A DNA stretch of 60,080 bases from a virus: IMG/VR virus record IMGVR_UViG_3300047481_000152, positions 1 to 60,080 of that record; one strand, 5' to 3'. Numbering within the stretch: position 1 is the first letter of the stretch; every line of letters begins with the position of its first letter. The notes below the pieces were generated by a model. It saw nothing but the letters and a program-made list of their open reading frames with translations. It made no database searches and was not told the DNA's origin. Below, in pieces: positions 52,367-60,080 of this stretch. The translations under genes and the position numbers were made by a program.

Positions 52367-52765
52367 ATGGAAGAAGAATTTTATGCGACACTCAAATTAG
52401 TTTCTGGGGAAGAAGTAGTAGCAAGAGTTTGCTATCTTCCCGATGAAGACAAAGTTATGTTGGATAAACCACTAGCAGTTGAAACTGCCAAACAAAAGAA
52501 AGGTCACATGGAAGTGACAGGATTTACTTTAAAAGAATGGATCTCAGCTACATTTGATGATATGTTTATTATCAAACGAGATCACATCCTCACCATGACT
52601 GAACTGGATGAAACTATTGAAGAGTTTTATTTAAAGACAGTTCAGAAAATTGAAAGCGCCAAAACGCTAGTTGGTAAAGGATCAAAACTTCCTAGAAGAT
52701 CTGGTTATCTGGGGTCTATCAAAGAAGTTAAAAAATCTCTAGAAGATATATTTAATAAAAGCTAA
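52367..52765 (+). CDS. Conserved unknown protein between uvsW and gene 55
   Basis: A 132-residue protein one base after uvsW. EEEFYATLKLVSGEEVVARV and VMLDKPLAVETAKQKKG suggest an Sm-like small beta barrel (residues 1-75), then a helical acidic stretch and a basic tail (GKGSKLPRRSGYLG). A protein of this type occurs in this place in cyanophages, so it may be tied to replication or late transcription. No function known. Confidence 0.7.
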   Translation: MEEEFYATLKLVSGEEVVARVCYLPDEDKVMLDKPLAVETAKQKKGHMEVTGFTLKEWISATFDDMFIIKRDHILTMTELDETIEEFYLKTVQKIESAKTLVGKGSKLPRRSGYLGSIKEVKKSLEDIFNKS

Positions 52766-52780
52766 TATCAACCTTGAACC

Positions 52781-52822
52781 CTTGACAGAGTTATTGTACT
52801 AAGTTTCTGAGGTTCTGTCAAG
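52781..52822 (+). terminator. Inverted repeat before gene 55
   Basis: CTTGACAGA (52781-52789) pairs exactly with TCTGTCAAG (52814-52822) around a 24-base loop; CCCCCTTT follows rather than a U-tract. Probably a weak terminator or protein-binding site insulating gene 55 from the uvsW transcript. Confidence 0.45.
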
Positions 52823-52827
52823 CCCCC

Positions 52828-52856
52828 TTTACATTTGAGTATTGCTATGCTACACT
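52828..52856 (+). promoter_or_regulatory. Sigma70-type promoter for gene 55
   Basis: TTTACA (52828-52833), 17-base spacer, TACACT (52851-52856) preceded by TG one base upstream (extended -10). This would let the host RNA polymerase make gp55 before late transcription begins, which is what a late sigma gene needs. Confidence 0.55.
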
Positions 52857-52895
52857 TGATACAAATGATGTGAGAACACCGTGACATTCGCAGTA

Positions 52896-53390
52896 ATGAC
52901 AAGAAAAAAACAAACCGAAAATTACGTTAATAACAAAGAGTTTCTTGCTGCGATCAGTGAGTACCGATCTAAGGTCATTGCTGCGAAAGAAGCGGGAAAA
53001 CCACGACCACGAGTAACAAATTATTTGGGTGAATGTTTCTTGAAGATCGCCACACATCTATCATACAAACCAAACTTTGTCAATTACATGTTCCGTGAGG
53101 ACATGATCTGTGATGGCATTGAAAACTGTCTACAGTATATTGATAACTTTGATCCAGAGAAATCAACAAACCCGTTTGCTTACTTCACTCAAATCATTTA
53201 CTACGCTTTCCTTCGTCGTATTCAGAAAGAAAAGAAACAACTTGAGATCAAAGGAAAGATCCTTGAGCGTTCAGGATATGACGAAGTAATGCACACTGAC
53301 ACATTTGATGGTACAATGTCTGGTATGAACGCATCCTATTCCGACATGGGTACGATCAAAGAAAGTATTGAAACACGAATGAACCGATGA
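52896..53390 (+). CDS. gp55: Late promoter sigma factor gp55
   Basis: A 164-residue sigma-like protein (T4 185). ATG 52896 gives the usual MTRKK start; a GTG at 52881 would add five residues, and neither has a clear Shine-Dalgarno. NYMFREDMICDGIENCLQYI and STNPFAYFTQIIYYAFLRRI are the region-2-like core that recognises the TATAAATA box. It redirects host RNA polymerase to the late promoters listed here. ATGA overlap with the next gene. Confidence 0.92.
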   Translation: MTRKKQTENYVNNKEFLAAISEYRSKVIAAKEAGKPRPRVTNYLGECFLKIATHLSYKPNFVNYMFREDMICDGIENCLQYIDNFDPEKSTNPFAYFTQIIYYAFLRRIQKEKKQLEIKGKILERSGYDEVMHTDTFDGTMSGMNASYSDMGTIKESIETRMNR

Positions 53391-53599
53391 GTGATTATGA
53401 ATGGATTGATGAATGTTTCCGTGTCGAACAGAAACGCTTTGGAACTTGGACTAGCTACGATAAAGAAGATAAGGGCATCCTCACCACACTTAGTAAGGAA
53501 CACCTTATTGATGCGACCCGTTGGTATCTACGAGCAAAACAAGAAGGGTTCTCTGAACCAACTACTCAATACGATGGAACAGTTGGAGGTAAATTATGA
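53387..53599 (+). CDS. Small protein between genes 55 and 47
   Basis: A 70-residue protein with ATGA overlaps on both sides. Features: YEWIDECFRVEQKRFGTWTS, EHLIDATRWYLRAKQEGFSE. Helical, mixed charge, no known motif. Its coupling between the late sigma and the gp47 nuclease suggests a shared replication or transcription role, but nothing more can be said. Confidence 0.65.
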   Translation: MSDYEWIDECFRVEQKRFGTWTSYDKEDKGILTTLSKEHLIDATRWYLRAKQEGFSEPTTQYDGTVGGKL

Positions 53600-54636
53600 A
53601 AGTAGCACTAATCACTGATCAACACCTTGATGGACGCAAAGGATCTTTATCATTCTGGAATTATTTTCAGAGGTTTTATGATGAGGTGTTCTTTCCTACC
53701 CTAAAGAAGAAAGGTGTTACTCATGTATTTGATCTTGGCGACACCTTTGACAATCGTAAGTCAATGGACTTCAATACCTTCCATCGTGTCAAGACAAACT
53801 ATTTTGATAAACTCCAAGGTTATAAAGTACATATGCTTCTTGGTAATCATTGTACTTATTACAAGAATACCAACCGTATCAACTCACCTGAACTCTTACT
53901 GGAGCAATATTCAAACATCAGCATTTATGCTTCACCAAAGCATTTTACACTAGGCAGTAAAAAGTTTCTGATGTTGCCTTGGATCAACTCAGAGAACCGT
54001 GATGAGGTCTTGAAGCTACTTGAAACTTCTGATGCTGATATCTGTTGTGGTCACCTAGAACTTGATGGGTTTGAAGTTACACCTGGCATGACAATGGATC
54101 ATGGTATGGATCCAAAGTTGTTCCATCGTTTCAATCGTGTCTGGTCTGGACATTTCCACCACCGTTCTAAGAAAGGAAACATTCAGTATCTTGGCAATCC
54201 TTATCAGATGTATTGGAATGATTACAAGGACATCCGTGGATTTCATATTTACGATACTCAAAGTGATAAGCTTGAGTATATCCCAAACCCGTTTGAGATC
54301 TTTGAAAAGATCACCTATGACGATACAAAGACAGACTACAACAAACAAGATGTGTCTGATTATAAAGACAAGTACATCAAGATCGTCGTTGATGAAAAGA
54401 AAGACTACCAAATGTTTGAAACACTGGTTGATCGTCTTTACAACGTAGGCGTTCATGATGTAAAGATTATTGAAAACCTTGTCGGTGAAGACAACAAAAC
54501 CGACATTGAAATGTCCGCAAAAGATACATTAACACTTCTGAATGAATACATTGATGAAGTAGAAATGACCGTAGACAAATCAAATCTCAAGAGTTTGATG
54601 AGAACTCTATATATTGAGAGTTGTAACGTTGTCTAA
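53596..54636 (+). CDS. gp47: Recombination nuclease subunit gp47
   Basis: A 346-residue Mre11-type metallophosphoesterase (T4 339). LITDQHLDGRKG (D8, H10), FDLGDTFDNRK (D49), LLGNHCTYYKN (N84, H85), CCGHLELDGFE and WSGHFHHRSKKG supply the two-metal site. With gp46 it resects DNA ends and helps degrade host DNA. A GGAGG ribosome site precedes the ATG, overlapping the end of the small gene upstream. Confidence 0.95.
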   Translation: MKVALITDQHLDGRKGSLSFWNYFQRFYDEVFFPTLKKKGVTHVFDLGDTFDNRKSMDFNTFHRVKTNYFDKLQGYKVHMLLGNHCTYYKNTNRINSPELLLEQYSNISIYASPKHFTLGSKKFLMLPWINSENRDEVLKLLETSDADICCGHLELDGFEVTPGMTMDHGMDPKLFHRFNRVWSGHFHHRSKKGNIQYLGNPYQMYWNDYKDIRGFHIYDTQSDKLEYIPNPFEIFEKITYDDTKTDYNKQDVSDYKDKYIKIVVDEKKDYQMFETLVDRLYNVGVHDVKIIENLVGEDNKTDIEMSAKDTLTLLNEYIDEVEMTVDKSNLKSLMRTLYIESCNVV

Positions 54637-54637
54637 C

Positions 54638-54901
54638 ATGTTCATCGTAACCTTGGAAGATCACCCAGATGGCGTCTATTCTGTCTTTGACGAAGACGAA
54701 GACAGAGTTATTCCCATCTTTCAAGAAGAAGATGATGCTGACAGATATCTTATGATGCTAGAAGAAGACCAAGACTATCCTCCAATGCAGATTGTTGAGG
54801 TTGACGACCATGTTATAATAACAGCATGTCAGGAGCGTGGTCATAGATTTACAATCATAACTCCTGATGATTTTTTGATCCCACCCGATGATTTAGAATG
54901 A
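54638..54901 (+). CDS. DUF3110-type protein
   Basis: An 87-residue acidic protein; ATG 54638 follows the gp47 stop by one base (an upstream TTG at 54614 is not needed). MFIVTLEDHPDGVYSVFDED, RVIPIFQEEDDADRYLMMLE and VEVDDHVIITACQERGHRFT fit the DUF3110 family known from cyanobacteria and their phages. It splits genes 47 and 46 and overlaps gene 46 (ATGA), so equal production with the nuclease complex is likely. Function unknown. Confidence 0.75.
   Translation: MFIVTLEDHPDGVYSVFDEDEDRVIPIFQEEDDADRYLMMLEEDQDYPPMQIVEVDDHVIITACQERGHRFTIITPDDFLIPPDDLE
54792..54819 (+). promoter_or_regulatory. Possible promoter inside the DUF3110 gene
   Basis: TTGTTG (54792-54797), 16-base spacer, TATAAT (54814-54819), 79 bases before gene 46. 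Within coding sequence, so chance similarity is possible. Confidence 0.25.
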
Positions 54902-56628
54902 TTATTTTTAAAAAGATCCGATGGAAAAACTTTCTCTCTACGGGAAATGTTTTTAGTGAAGTGGATTTGCAGGAAGCAAAAACAAATTTAATCATCGGTT
55001 CCAACGGAGCTGGCAAGAGCACCATTCTGGATGCTCTTACTTTTTCTTTGTTTGGAAAACCATTTCGTAAGATCAACAAGCCACTGCTGGTTAATAGTAT
55101 CAACGAAAAAGATTGTCTGACTGAAATTGAATTTAGCATCGGCAAGAATGATTACAAGGTGGTTCGTGGGATCAAACCAAACAAATTTGAGATCTACTGT
55201 AACGATCAGTTGTGGAACCAAGAAAGCACGGTTGTTGATCAGCAGAAGAACTTTGAACAAAACGTTCTCAAACTGAACTACAAATCATTCACCCAGATTG
55301 TGGTGCTTGGTTCTTCAACATTCGTTCCATTCATGCGTTTACCTCTGGCACAACGCCGTGAGATCATTGAAGATATCCTTGACATTCAAGTGTTCTCTAC
55401 GATGAACATTCTTCTCAAGGATAAAGTCCGAGAGAACAATGATGAGATCAAGAACCTTGACTACGAACTTCACCTTCTGGAAGAGAAGATTGATCTTCAG
55501 AAAAAGTATATGCTGGAACTGGAGAAGAAAACACAAGAAGAGATTGACCGTAAGCAAAATAAGATTGCTGTATTGTTAGAAGATGAAAACACACAGCATC
55601 ATGAGATTGCGCGTCTGACTTCTGAAGTTGAAAAACATTCTAAAGAAATGGAAGACCTATCAAATTCTTCTTCCAAGCTAAAGAAGTTAAACACTTTTCT
55701 CTTTAAAATTCAATCAAAACTTTCATCTTGTCAGAAAGAACATGCTTTCTTCGCAGAGAACCATGTGTGTCCTACTTGTACTCAAGATCTGAGTGAAGAA
55801 TTTAGACAGAATAAAATTGCTGAGGGTGAGGGTGAATTAAATAATCTTCAGACTGGTATTGAAGATCTGCTGGATGCCATCGCAAAAGAAGAGGAGCGAG
55901 AAAATGAATTCGCAAGACTATCAAAAATTATACTTGGCTTCAACTCTTCTATTACTCAAGCGAATTATCAGATTACTTCCATACGAAAAACAATCAGTGA
56001 TATAGAAACCGAGATCAAAGAACTGGAAGAAACGAACCCAGACAAGAAAGCAGAGTTCGTCAAACTTGAAGGACTTGTTACAAATAAAAAAGATTTGACC
56101 AAGACCTTTGCTGACTACAAGAAAGAACGTGATACACTGTTGGTAGCATCGCAGTTGTTGAAAGATAACGGGATCAAGACCAGGATTATCAAAACCTATC
56201 TCCCAGCGATGAACCAATTGATCAATCAATATCTTCAACGTATGGATTTCTATGTGAATTTCACACTGAATGAAAACTTTGAAGAGATCATCAAATCCAG
56301 ATACCGTGATGTGTTTTCCTATGATAGTTTCAGCGAAGGAGAGAAAGCTAGAATTGATATTGCTCTGTTGCTTACTTGGCGTTCTATTGCTAAACTTAAG
56401 AATAGCGTGGATACTAATCTTCTAATCTTAGATGAGATCTTTGATAGTTCTTTGGATCAACAGGGTGGCAGTGATCTTGGATGGATCCTTCGTAACTTTG
56501 ATGAAAAAACAAATGTTTATGTCATTTCTCACAGAGAACAACTGGAAGGAAAGTTTGACAGAACGCTGACAGCGGTGAAGGAAAAGAACTTCTCCGTGAT
56601 CCAAGAGACAGTTTCTGAACTGGAATAG
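54898..56628 (+). CDS. gp46: Recombination nuclease ATPase gp46
   Basis: A 576-residue Rad50/SbcC-type ATPase (T4 560). LIIGSNGAGKSTILDAL (Walker A, 34-41), long coiled coils, a CPTC zinc hook near residue 291, SFSEGEKARIDIALLL (signature, about 478) and LLILDEIFDSSLD (Walker B, about 507). With gp47 it forms the end-resecting complex. The start overlaps the DUF3110 gene by four bases. Confidence 0.95.
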   Translation: MIIFKKIRWKNFLSTGNVFSEVDLQEAKTNLIIGSNGAGKSTILDALTFSLFGKPFRKINKPLLVNSINEKDCLTEIEFSIGKNDYKVVRGIKPNKFEIYCNDQLWNQESTVVDQQKNFEQNVLKLNYKSFTQIVVLGSSTFVPFMRLPLAQRREIIEDILDIQVFSTMNILLKDKVRENNDEIKNLDYELHLLEEKIDLQKKYMLELEKKTQEEIDRKQNKIAVLLEDENTQHHEIARLTSEVEKHSKEMEDLSNSSSKLKKLNTFLFKIQSKLSSCQKEHAFFAENHVCPTCTQDLSEEFRQNKIAEGEGELNNLQTGIEDLLDAIAKEEERENEFARLSKIILGFNSSITQANYQITSIRKTISDIETEIKELEETNPDKKAEFVKLEGLVTNKKDLTKTFADYKKERDTLLVASQLLKDNGIKTRIIKTYLPAMNQLINQYLQRMDFYVNFTLNENFEEIIKSRYRDVFSYDSFSEGEKARIDIALLLTWRSIAKLKNSVDTNLLILDEIFDSSLDQQGGSDLGWILRNFDEKTNVYVISHREQLEGKFDRTLTAVKEKNFSVIQETVSELE

Positions 56629-56652
56629 GGGTGCCTCCAAGGGGGTGCCCCT
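56627..56652 (+). other. GC-rich hairpin after gene 46
   Basis: AGGGGTGCC (56627-56635) can pair with GGTGCCCCT (56644-56652), with two G-T wobbles and an eight-base loop. It overlaps the gp46 stop. No U-tract; a terminator-like or processing element. Confidence 0.4.
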
Positions 56653-56684
56653 CTTGCTATGCTTATCACATCAGCAAAAAACCG

Positions 56685-58841
56685 ATGACCCGCCAAGAAA
56701 TCAAGGGCAACCTTGCCCGCCTGCTCGCTACTGAAAACCTCGTTGTAGAGCACCGTAACTGCCCTACAGCGTCCTTCAACGTTGAGACCCGTGTGCTGAC
56801 CCTCCCAAACTGGGACCGTGCTTCCAGCATCGTATATGATATGCTGGTGGGTCATGAGGTGGGACACGCTCTCTTCACCCCCAACGAGGATTGGACTGCC
56901 AAGGCAGAATGCCCTAAAGACTTCATCAACGTGATTGAGGATGCTCGTATTGAGAAGCTGATGAAGCGTAAGTATCCTGGTCTGCGTAAATCTTTTGCTG
57001 GTGGTTATCAAGAACTGAATGCCCAGGATTTCTTTGATATTGCTGGTGATGATCTGAATACTTATAGCTTGATTGACCGTATTAATCTTCACTTCAAGAT
57101 TGGTGCTGGTGCCTTCATTCCTTTCTCTGTTGATGAGCAAGTGTTTGTTGCTCGTACCGAAGAAGCAGAGAACTTTGATGAAGTGCTCCAGATTGCTGTA
57201 GATGTTTATAACTTCAGCAAGCAAGAGAAAGAACAAGAGAAAGTAGATGCCAACATTGATGTTGAGCAAACCACTCAAGGTGGGGGTGGTATGACCCAAT
57301 CTGGGGGTGATAATGAAACCGAGGGTGATGCTGATGATGACCAACCCTCCAGCAACTCTGATCAGCAGGGTCAGCAAACTGGTGGTGCTACTCAACCGAA
57401 AGGTGAGGATGCTGATGATGCTGGTGATGAAGGTGACGATGAGAGTTCCCAAACTCAAGATGCCTTTGATCGTGCTGCTGAGCGTCTGACCAATACCTTC
57501 TCTGGTGGCAACACTTACTATGTTGAGATCCCCGACAATGTGGTTCTTGATGAGTATGTTGCTGACTGGACCGAAGTTCATGACTGGATTGATGAGCAGC
57601 GTGAAGGTCTCAATGATATTCTGCTTAAGACTGCTTACGACGGTGTTGATGCTGACTATCAATCTTTCCGCAAGCAATCTCAGAAAGAAGTGAATTACCT
57701 TGTGAAGGAGTTTGAATGCCGTAAGTCTGCCGATGCTTATGCTCGTGCTGGTGTTTCCAAGACTGGTGTTCTAGACACTACCAAGCTTCATACTTATCTT
57801 TACAACGAAGATATTTTCAAAAAGGTTACGATCCTTCCTGATGGCAAGAACCATGGTCTGCTGTTTCTGCTTGACTGGTCTGGTTCCATGCAGCGTGAGA
57901 TCTTTGCTACTGTCAAACAACTTTTGAACCTTACTGCCTTCTGTAAGAAAGTTCAGATCCCGTTTGAGGTGTATGCCTTTACCAACGATTACTTCCCTGT
58001 CCGTCGTATCAAGCAAGGCAAAGATCAATACATCTCCAATGATGAATACTTTGCTGCCAACGGTTGCCACGAAAACAAAATCTATCTCCAGAAAGGTATG
58101 TTCCATCTGGTAAATTTTGTTTCTTCTCGTTCTAACGGTAAGGACTATGAGCGTATGTGTCGTAATCTTTTCCGAGAAGCATACACCTACACTTACCACA
58201 CTTACTACAGTGCTACTACTGGTCTTGGTTTGTCTGGCACTCCTCTGAACGAGGGTATCATCATGCTCAACTACATCATCCCGCAGTTCAAGAAACAGAA
58301 CGATCTTCAGAAAGTGAATGTCTGTATTCTCTCTGATGGTGAAGCTTGCCAGACTTCCTATGGTCGCAAACTGTATGATGAATACCGTGATCATTCTTAT
58401 GTTCGCCCCCGCCGTTTGGACAACGGCACTTGCCTGCGAGATCGTCAGACTGGTCGTGTCTATAAAGCATTTGAAGGATGGGATGGTAATACCAATACCT
58501 TCATTCAGCAACTGCGTGACCGTAACCCTGGCGTGAATGTGTTGGGTTTCCGTATTCTCTCTGGTTCCCAACTTTCTAACTTTGTCTGCTCGTATGCCGA
58601 CGTTGCTTATTACAGCGAAGTCCAGAAGCAGTGGAAGAAAGAAAAGTCTGCCATCATTCCTTGCCCTAAAGCATTCACTGCTTTGTATGCGATCTCTAAC
58701 AATTCTCTTGATGAAACTTCTGCCTTTGATGTAGAGAGTGGAGCGAAAAAAGGCGATATCACTAAAGCCTTCAAGAAGATGCTGAATTCCAAATCCACTA
58801 ATAAGAAACTTCTGAACTCTTTTGTCGCCTATGTTGCTTGA
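56685..58841 (+). CDS. CobT-like VWA protein with HEXXH motif
   Basis: A 718-residue protein; ATG 56685 preferred to an in-frame GTG at 56631 that lies in a hairpin. HEVGH (57-61) is a zinc-protease-like motif. A long acidic Gly/Gln/Asp linker (residues about 190-270) is followed by a von Willebrand A domain with LLDWSGSMQ (MIDAS, D397-x-S399-x-S401) and CILSDGEA. This is the layout of CobT-like/phage 'peptidase' proteins that pair with an AAA+ (CobS/MoxR-like) ATPase, in cobalt chelation or protein remodelling. Its GC-richer, more biased codon use differs from its neighbours. Confidence 0.75.
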   Translation: MTRQEIKGNLARLLATENLVVEHRNCPTASFNVETRVLTLPNWDRASSIVYDMLVGHEVGHALFTPNEDWTAKAECPKDFINVIEDARIEKLMKRKYPGLRKSFAGGYQELNAQDFFDIAGDDLNTYSLIDRINLHFKIGAGAFIPFSVDEQVFVARTEEAENFDEVLQIAVDVYNFSKQEKEQEKVDANIDVEQTTQGGGGMTQSGGDNETEGDADDDQPSSNSDQQGQQTGGATQPKGEDADDAGDEGDDESSQTQDAFDRAAERLTNTFSGGNTYYVEIPDNVVLDEYVADWTEVHDWIDEQREGLNDILLKTAYDGVDADYQSFRKQSQKEVNYLVKEFECRKSADAYARAGVSKTGVLDTTKLHTYLYNEDIFKKVTILPDGKNHGLLFLLDWSGSMQREIFATVKQLLNLTAFCKKVQIPFEVYAFTNDYFPVRRIKQGKDQYISNDEYFAANGCHENKIYLQKGMFHLVNFVSSRSNGKDYERMCRNLFREAYTYTYHTYYSATTGLGLSGTPLNEGIIMLNYIIPQFKKQNDLQKVNVCILSDGEACQTSYGRKLYDEYRDHSYVRPRRLDNGTCLRDRQTGRVYKAFEGWDGNTNTFIQQLRDRNPGVNVLGFRILSGSQLSNFVCSYADVAYYSEVQKQWKKEKSAIIPCPKAFTALYAISNNSLDETSAFDVESGAKKGDITKAFKKMLNSKSTNKKLLNSFVAYVA

Positions 58842-58866
58842 CAACCCTTTTTTCTTCCTATATAAT
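58838..58866 (+). promoter_or_regulatory. Consensus sigma70 promoter
   Basis: TTGACA (58838-58843), exactly 17 bases, TATAAT (58861-58866): a perfect housekeeping promoter, 27 bases before ATG 58893. It overlaps the stop of the CobT-like gene, so the following genes are probably early. Confidence 0.85.
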
Positions 58867-58892
58867 AACGTTAATTCACTGACGCCCTAATC

Positions 58893-59390
58893 ATGAGAAA
58901 AAATGCCATCACAAATCCAATCAACTATGTACTAAAAAATAACTATGGACTTTCTATTCCACAGTTAGCAAAAATTCGTACAGAATGTGTAAAAGCAGTA
59001 TCACAACTGAGAACCAATCGTGGATCTGCTGCTGCTATTCAAGAAATCTTAGAAAAGAATTTTCCCGACATTAAGACATACTTCCCCATCAATAACTGGG
59101 AGCAACGCAAACCATTGGCAAATGGTAAGTACGGTATTATTATCGTGGCAAAAGATTATGAATCTTCCTTGAATGCTTATGTAAAATCTATTAACGTTGA
59201 GGTTGGTACTAGTTTCGGTAAGAAAGCTCGCCGCACAGAATCAAAGTTGTGTGAGCACTTTAATATCAATCAGGTAGAACAACCAGTATCAACTGTAAAT
59301 TTGGATAACGAAACTGTCCAAATCCTCCAGTTTGCTTTGGCAAATGGTGCTAAACTATTCCGTAAAGGAGATCTAGAAATTCAATTTTGA
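58893..59390 (+). CDS. Unrecognised early protein
   Basis: A 165-residue basic protein behind the strong host-type promoter. It contains LKNNYGLSIPQLAKIRTECV and VSQLRTNRGSAAAIQEILEK (helical), then KYGIIIVAKDYESSLNAYVK and a C-terminal helix plus KLFRKGDLEIQF. It could be an early nucleic-acid-binding protein, but there is no signature motif. No membrane segment. Confidence 0.65.
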   Translation: MRKNAITNPINYVLKNNYGLSIPQLAKIRTECVKAVSQLRTNRGSAAAIQEILEKNFPDIKTYFPINNWEQRKPLANGKYGIIIVAKDYESSLNAYVKSINVEVGTSFGKKARRTESKLCEHFNINQVEQPVSTVNLDNETVQILQFALANGAKLFRKGDLEIQF

Positions 59391-59391
59391 T

Positions 59392-59901
59392 ATGAACATT
59401 TTTGTCACTTCGCCATTTCCTGCCGAGAGTGCCATTTGTTTGCCAGATAAACATATCGTAAAGATGCCACTTGAATGCTGCCAGATGTTATCCATCGTAG
59501 CGTCCAAGTGGTATCATTCGTATGGAGCAATTCACAAGGCAGATGGTATCGCATATCGTACAGAGAAAGGTGCCTTTCGTAATCACCCATGTACTAAATG
59601 GGCAGCAGAAACTATTGACAATGCCTACTGGTTGATCAAGTGGGGCATGAACCTATGCGATGAATACTCTGTTCGCTACGGTAAGTTTCATTCTTGCTAC
59701 AATACTTTGCTGGAAGCATACTATCTTTTTCCAAAAGGTAAGATCACTAATGTAACTCCATTTGCTAGAGCTATGCCAGATGAGTATAAATTAGATACTA
59801 GTATTGATACCTTCACAGCATACAAAATGTATATTGCCAGCAAACCATGGGTGGCATCCAACTACCTTCGTATGCCAGTTCGCAAACCGTCCTGGGTCTG
59901 A
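59392..59901 (+). CDS. Conserved phage protein of the DKHxVKMxLE type
   Basis: A 169-residue soluble protein starting one base after the previous stop. PFPAESAICLPDKHIVKMPL-type N-terminus with conserved D-K-H, then CCQMLSIVASKWYH, HPCTKWAAETIDNAYWLIKW and TPFARAMPDEYK. This pattern (DKH, NHPC..W) recurs in T4-like phage proteins of unknown role, sometimes labelled as nucleotide or DNA-repair related. The conserved His/Cys/Asp residues suggest an enzyme, but none is established here. Confidence 0.65.
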   Translation: MNIFVTSPFPAESAICLPDKHIVKMPLECCQMLSIVASKWYHSYGAIHKADGIAYRTEKGAFRNHPCTKWAAETIDNAYWLIKWGMNLCDEYSVRYGKFHSCYNTLLEAYYLFPKGKITNVTPFARAMPDEYKLDTSIDTFTAYKMYIASKPWVASNYLRMPVRKPSWV

Positions 59902-59923
59902 CGCCAAACCACCCCACCTGCCC

Positions 59924-59929
59924 TATAAT
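59924..59929 (+). promoter_or_regulatory. Sigma70-type -10 box
   Basis: TATAAT in the 43-base gap, 16 bases before ATG 59945. The best upstream -35 candidate is weak (CTGACG, spacing 20). Confidence 0.5.
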
Positions 59930-59944
59930 AACTACATCAACGCA

Positions 59945-60080
59945 ATGACCCCAATGCCTGCCAAATCTGACGTGACTACCGAGCAACTGACTTCGTACCT
60001 GTCCAGCAACTTTGGTAACGATATCAATGCTGCCCAGGTTCAAGATGCTTGTGGTGTCTTTGGCATCACCTATGCTACTG
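59945..60080 (+). CDS. Start of an unidentified gene, possibly CobS-like ATPase
   Basis: ATG 59945 opens a frame that runs off the right edge (45 residues seen: MTPMPAKSDVTTEQLTSYLS, then NFGNDINAAQVQDACGVFGI). It is helical and unlike a membrane protein. Cyanophage CobS-type AAA+ proteins often begin with a similar small helical domain, and a CobT-like protein lies nearby, so CobS is a reasonable guess, but the ATPase motifs are beyond the window. Confidence 0.4.
   Translation, partial: MTPMPAKSDVTTEQLTSYLSSNFGNDINAAQVQDACGVFGITYAT

Noticed and set aside
52782-52787. TTGACA as a -35 box before gene 55
   Set aside because: No -10-like hexamer 16-18 bases downstream (TTCTGA instead); the hexamer is part of the inverted repeat.
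56529-57677. Long reverse-strand open frame (382 codons)
   Set aside because: It is an exact antisense shadow of the end of gene 46 and the CobT-like gene, whose forward product has clear HEXXH and VWA motifs; the reverse translation is Ile/Thr/Leu-rich with no domain.
57771-58844. Second long reverse-strand frame (357 codons)
   Set aside because: Same cause: biased codons of the forward gene leave the reverse strand open. No ribosome site or promoter was seen and the product is unrecognisable.
1-60080. tRNA genes, CRISPR arrays, insertion sequences or att sites
   Set aside because: None seen on reading through the window. Repeats present are protein-module repeats or hairpins. A tRNA-finding program would be the decisive test for tRNAs.

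Overview
The window is one strand of a T4-like marine myovirus genome, most probably a cyanophage. Every supported gene is on the + strand. The gene order 8 - fibre genes - 13 - 14 - 15 - 16 - 17 - 18 - 19 - 20 - 21 - 22 - 23 - 3-like - uvsY - uvsW - 55 - 47 - 46 - CobT-like is that of marine T4-like cyanophages. A DUF3110 gene between 47 and 46, a CobT-like protein and many tiny membrane proteins also point to a cyanobacterial host. The DNA is AT-rich. Genes are packed with ATGA/TAATG overlaps, and late genes are preceded by a T4-type late promoter motif (TATAAATA or CTAAATA).

Layout. 1-26.8 kb: baseplate wedge gp8 and several very large baseplate and fibre proteins (two of about 2,700 and 2,950 residues), built from recurrent beta-rich modules. 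26.8-28.4 kb: two unrecognised proteins. 28.3-32.1 kb: a tightly overlapping four-gene redox cassette: a U32-like domain fused to a methyltransferase, two 2-oxoglutarate/Fe(II) oxygenases, and a QueG-like double Fe-S protein. 32.1-35.5 kb: neck, sheath-terminator and small terminase genes. 35.5-39.2 kb: small proteins, a virion protein, a thermonuclease and nested mini membrane proteins. 39.2-49.0 kb: large terminase, sheath, tube, portal, prohead protease, scaffold and major capsid protein, closed by a terminator. 49.0-49.9 kb: five overlapping small genes. 49.9-56.6 kb: tail completion and recombination/late transcription genes (uvsY, uvsW, 55, 47, 46). 56.6-60.1 kb: CobT-like VWA protein, two unrecognised genes and the start of a further gene, possibly its AAA+ partner.

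The genes form an assembly and recombination programme. gp55 would direct host RNA polymerase to the late promoters listed here. gp16/17 package DNA into a gp20-23 prohead, and gp46/47/UvsY/UvsW supply recombination and replication functions.

Two observations stand out. First, the 28.3-32.1 kb cassette has the parts of an RNA- or small-molecule-modification pathway, and I do not know it as a described phage system. Second, at three places (3.2, 32.3 and 38.7 kb) a promoter lies in the arm or loop of a strong hairpin whose 3' arm carries a ribosome-binding sequence. Read-through RNA would fold the site shut, while RNA started at the internal promoter would lack the 5' arm, as in the T4 lysozyme (e) gene. 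No tRNA, CRISPR array, insertion sequence or integration site was seen.
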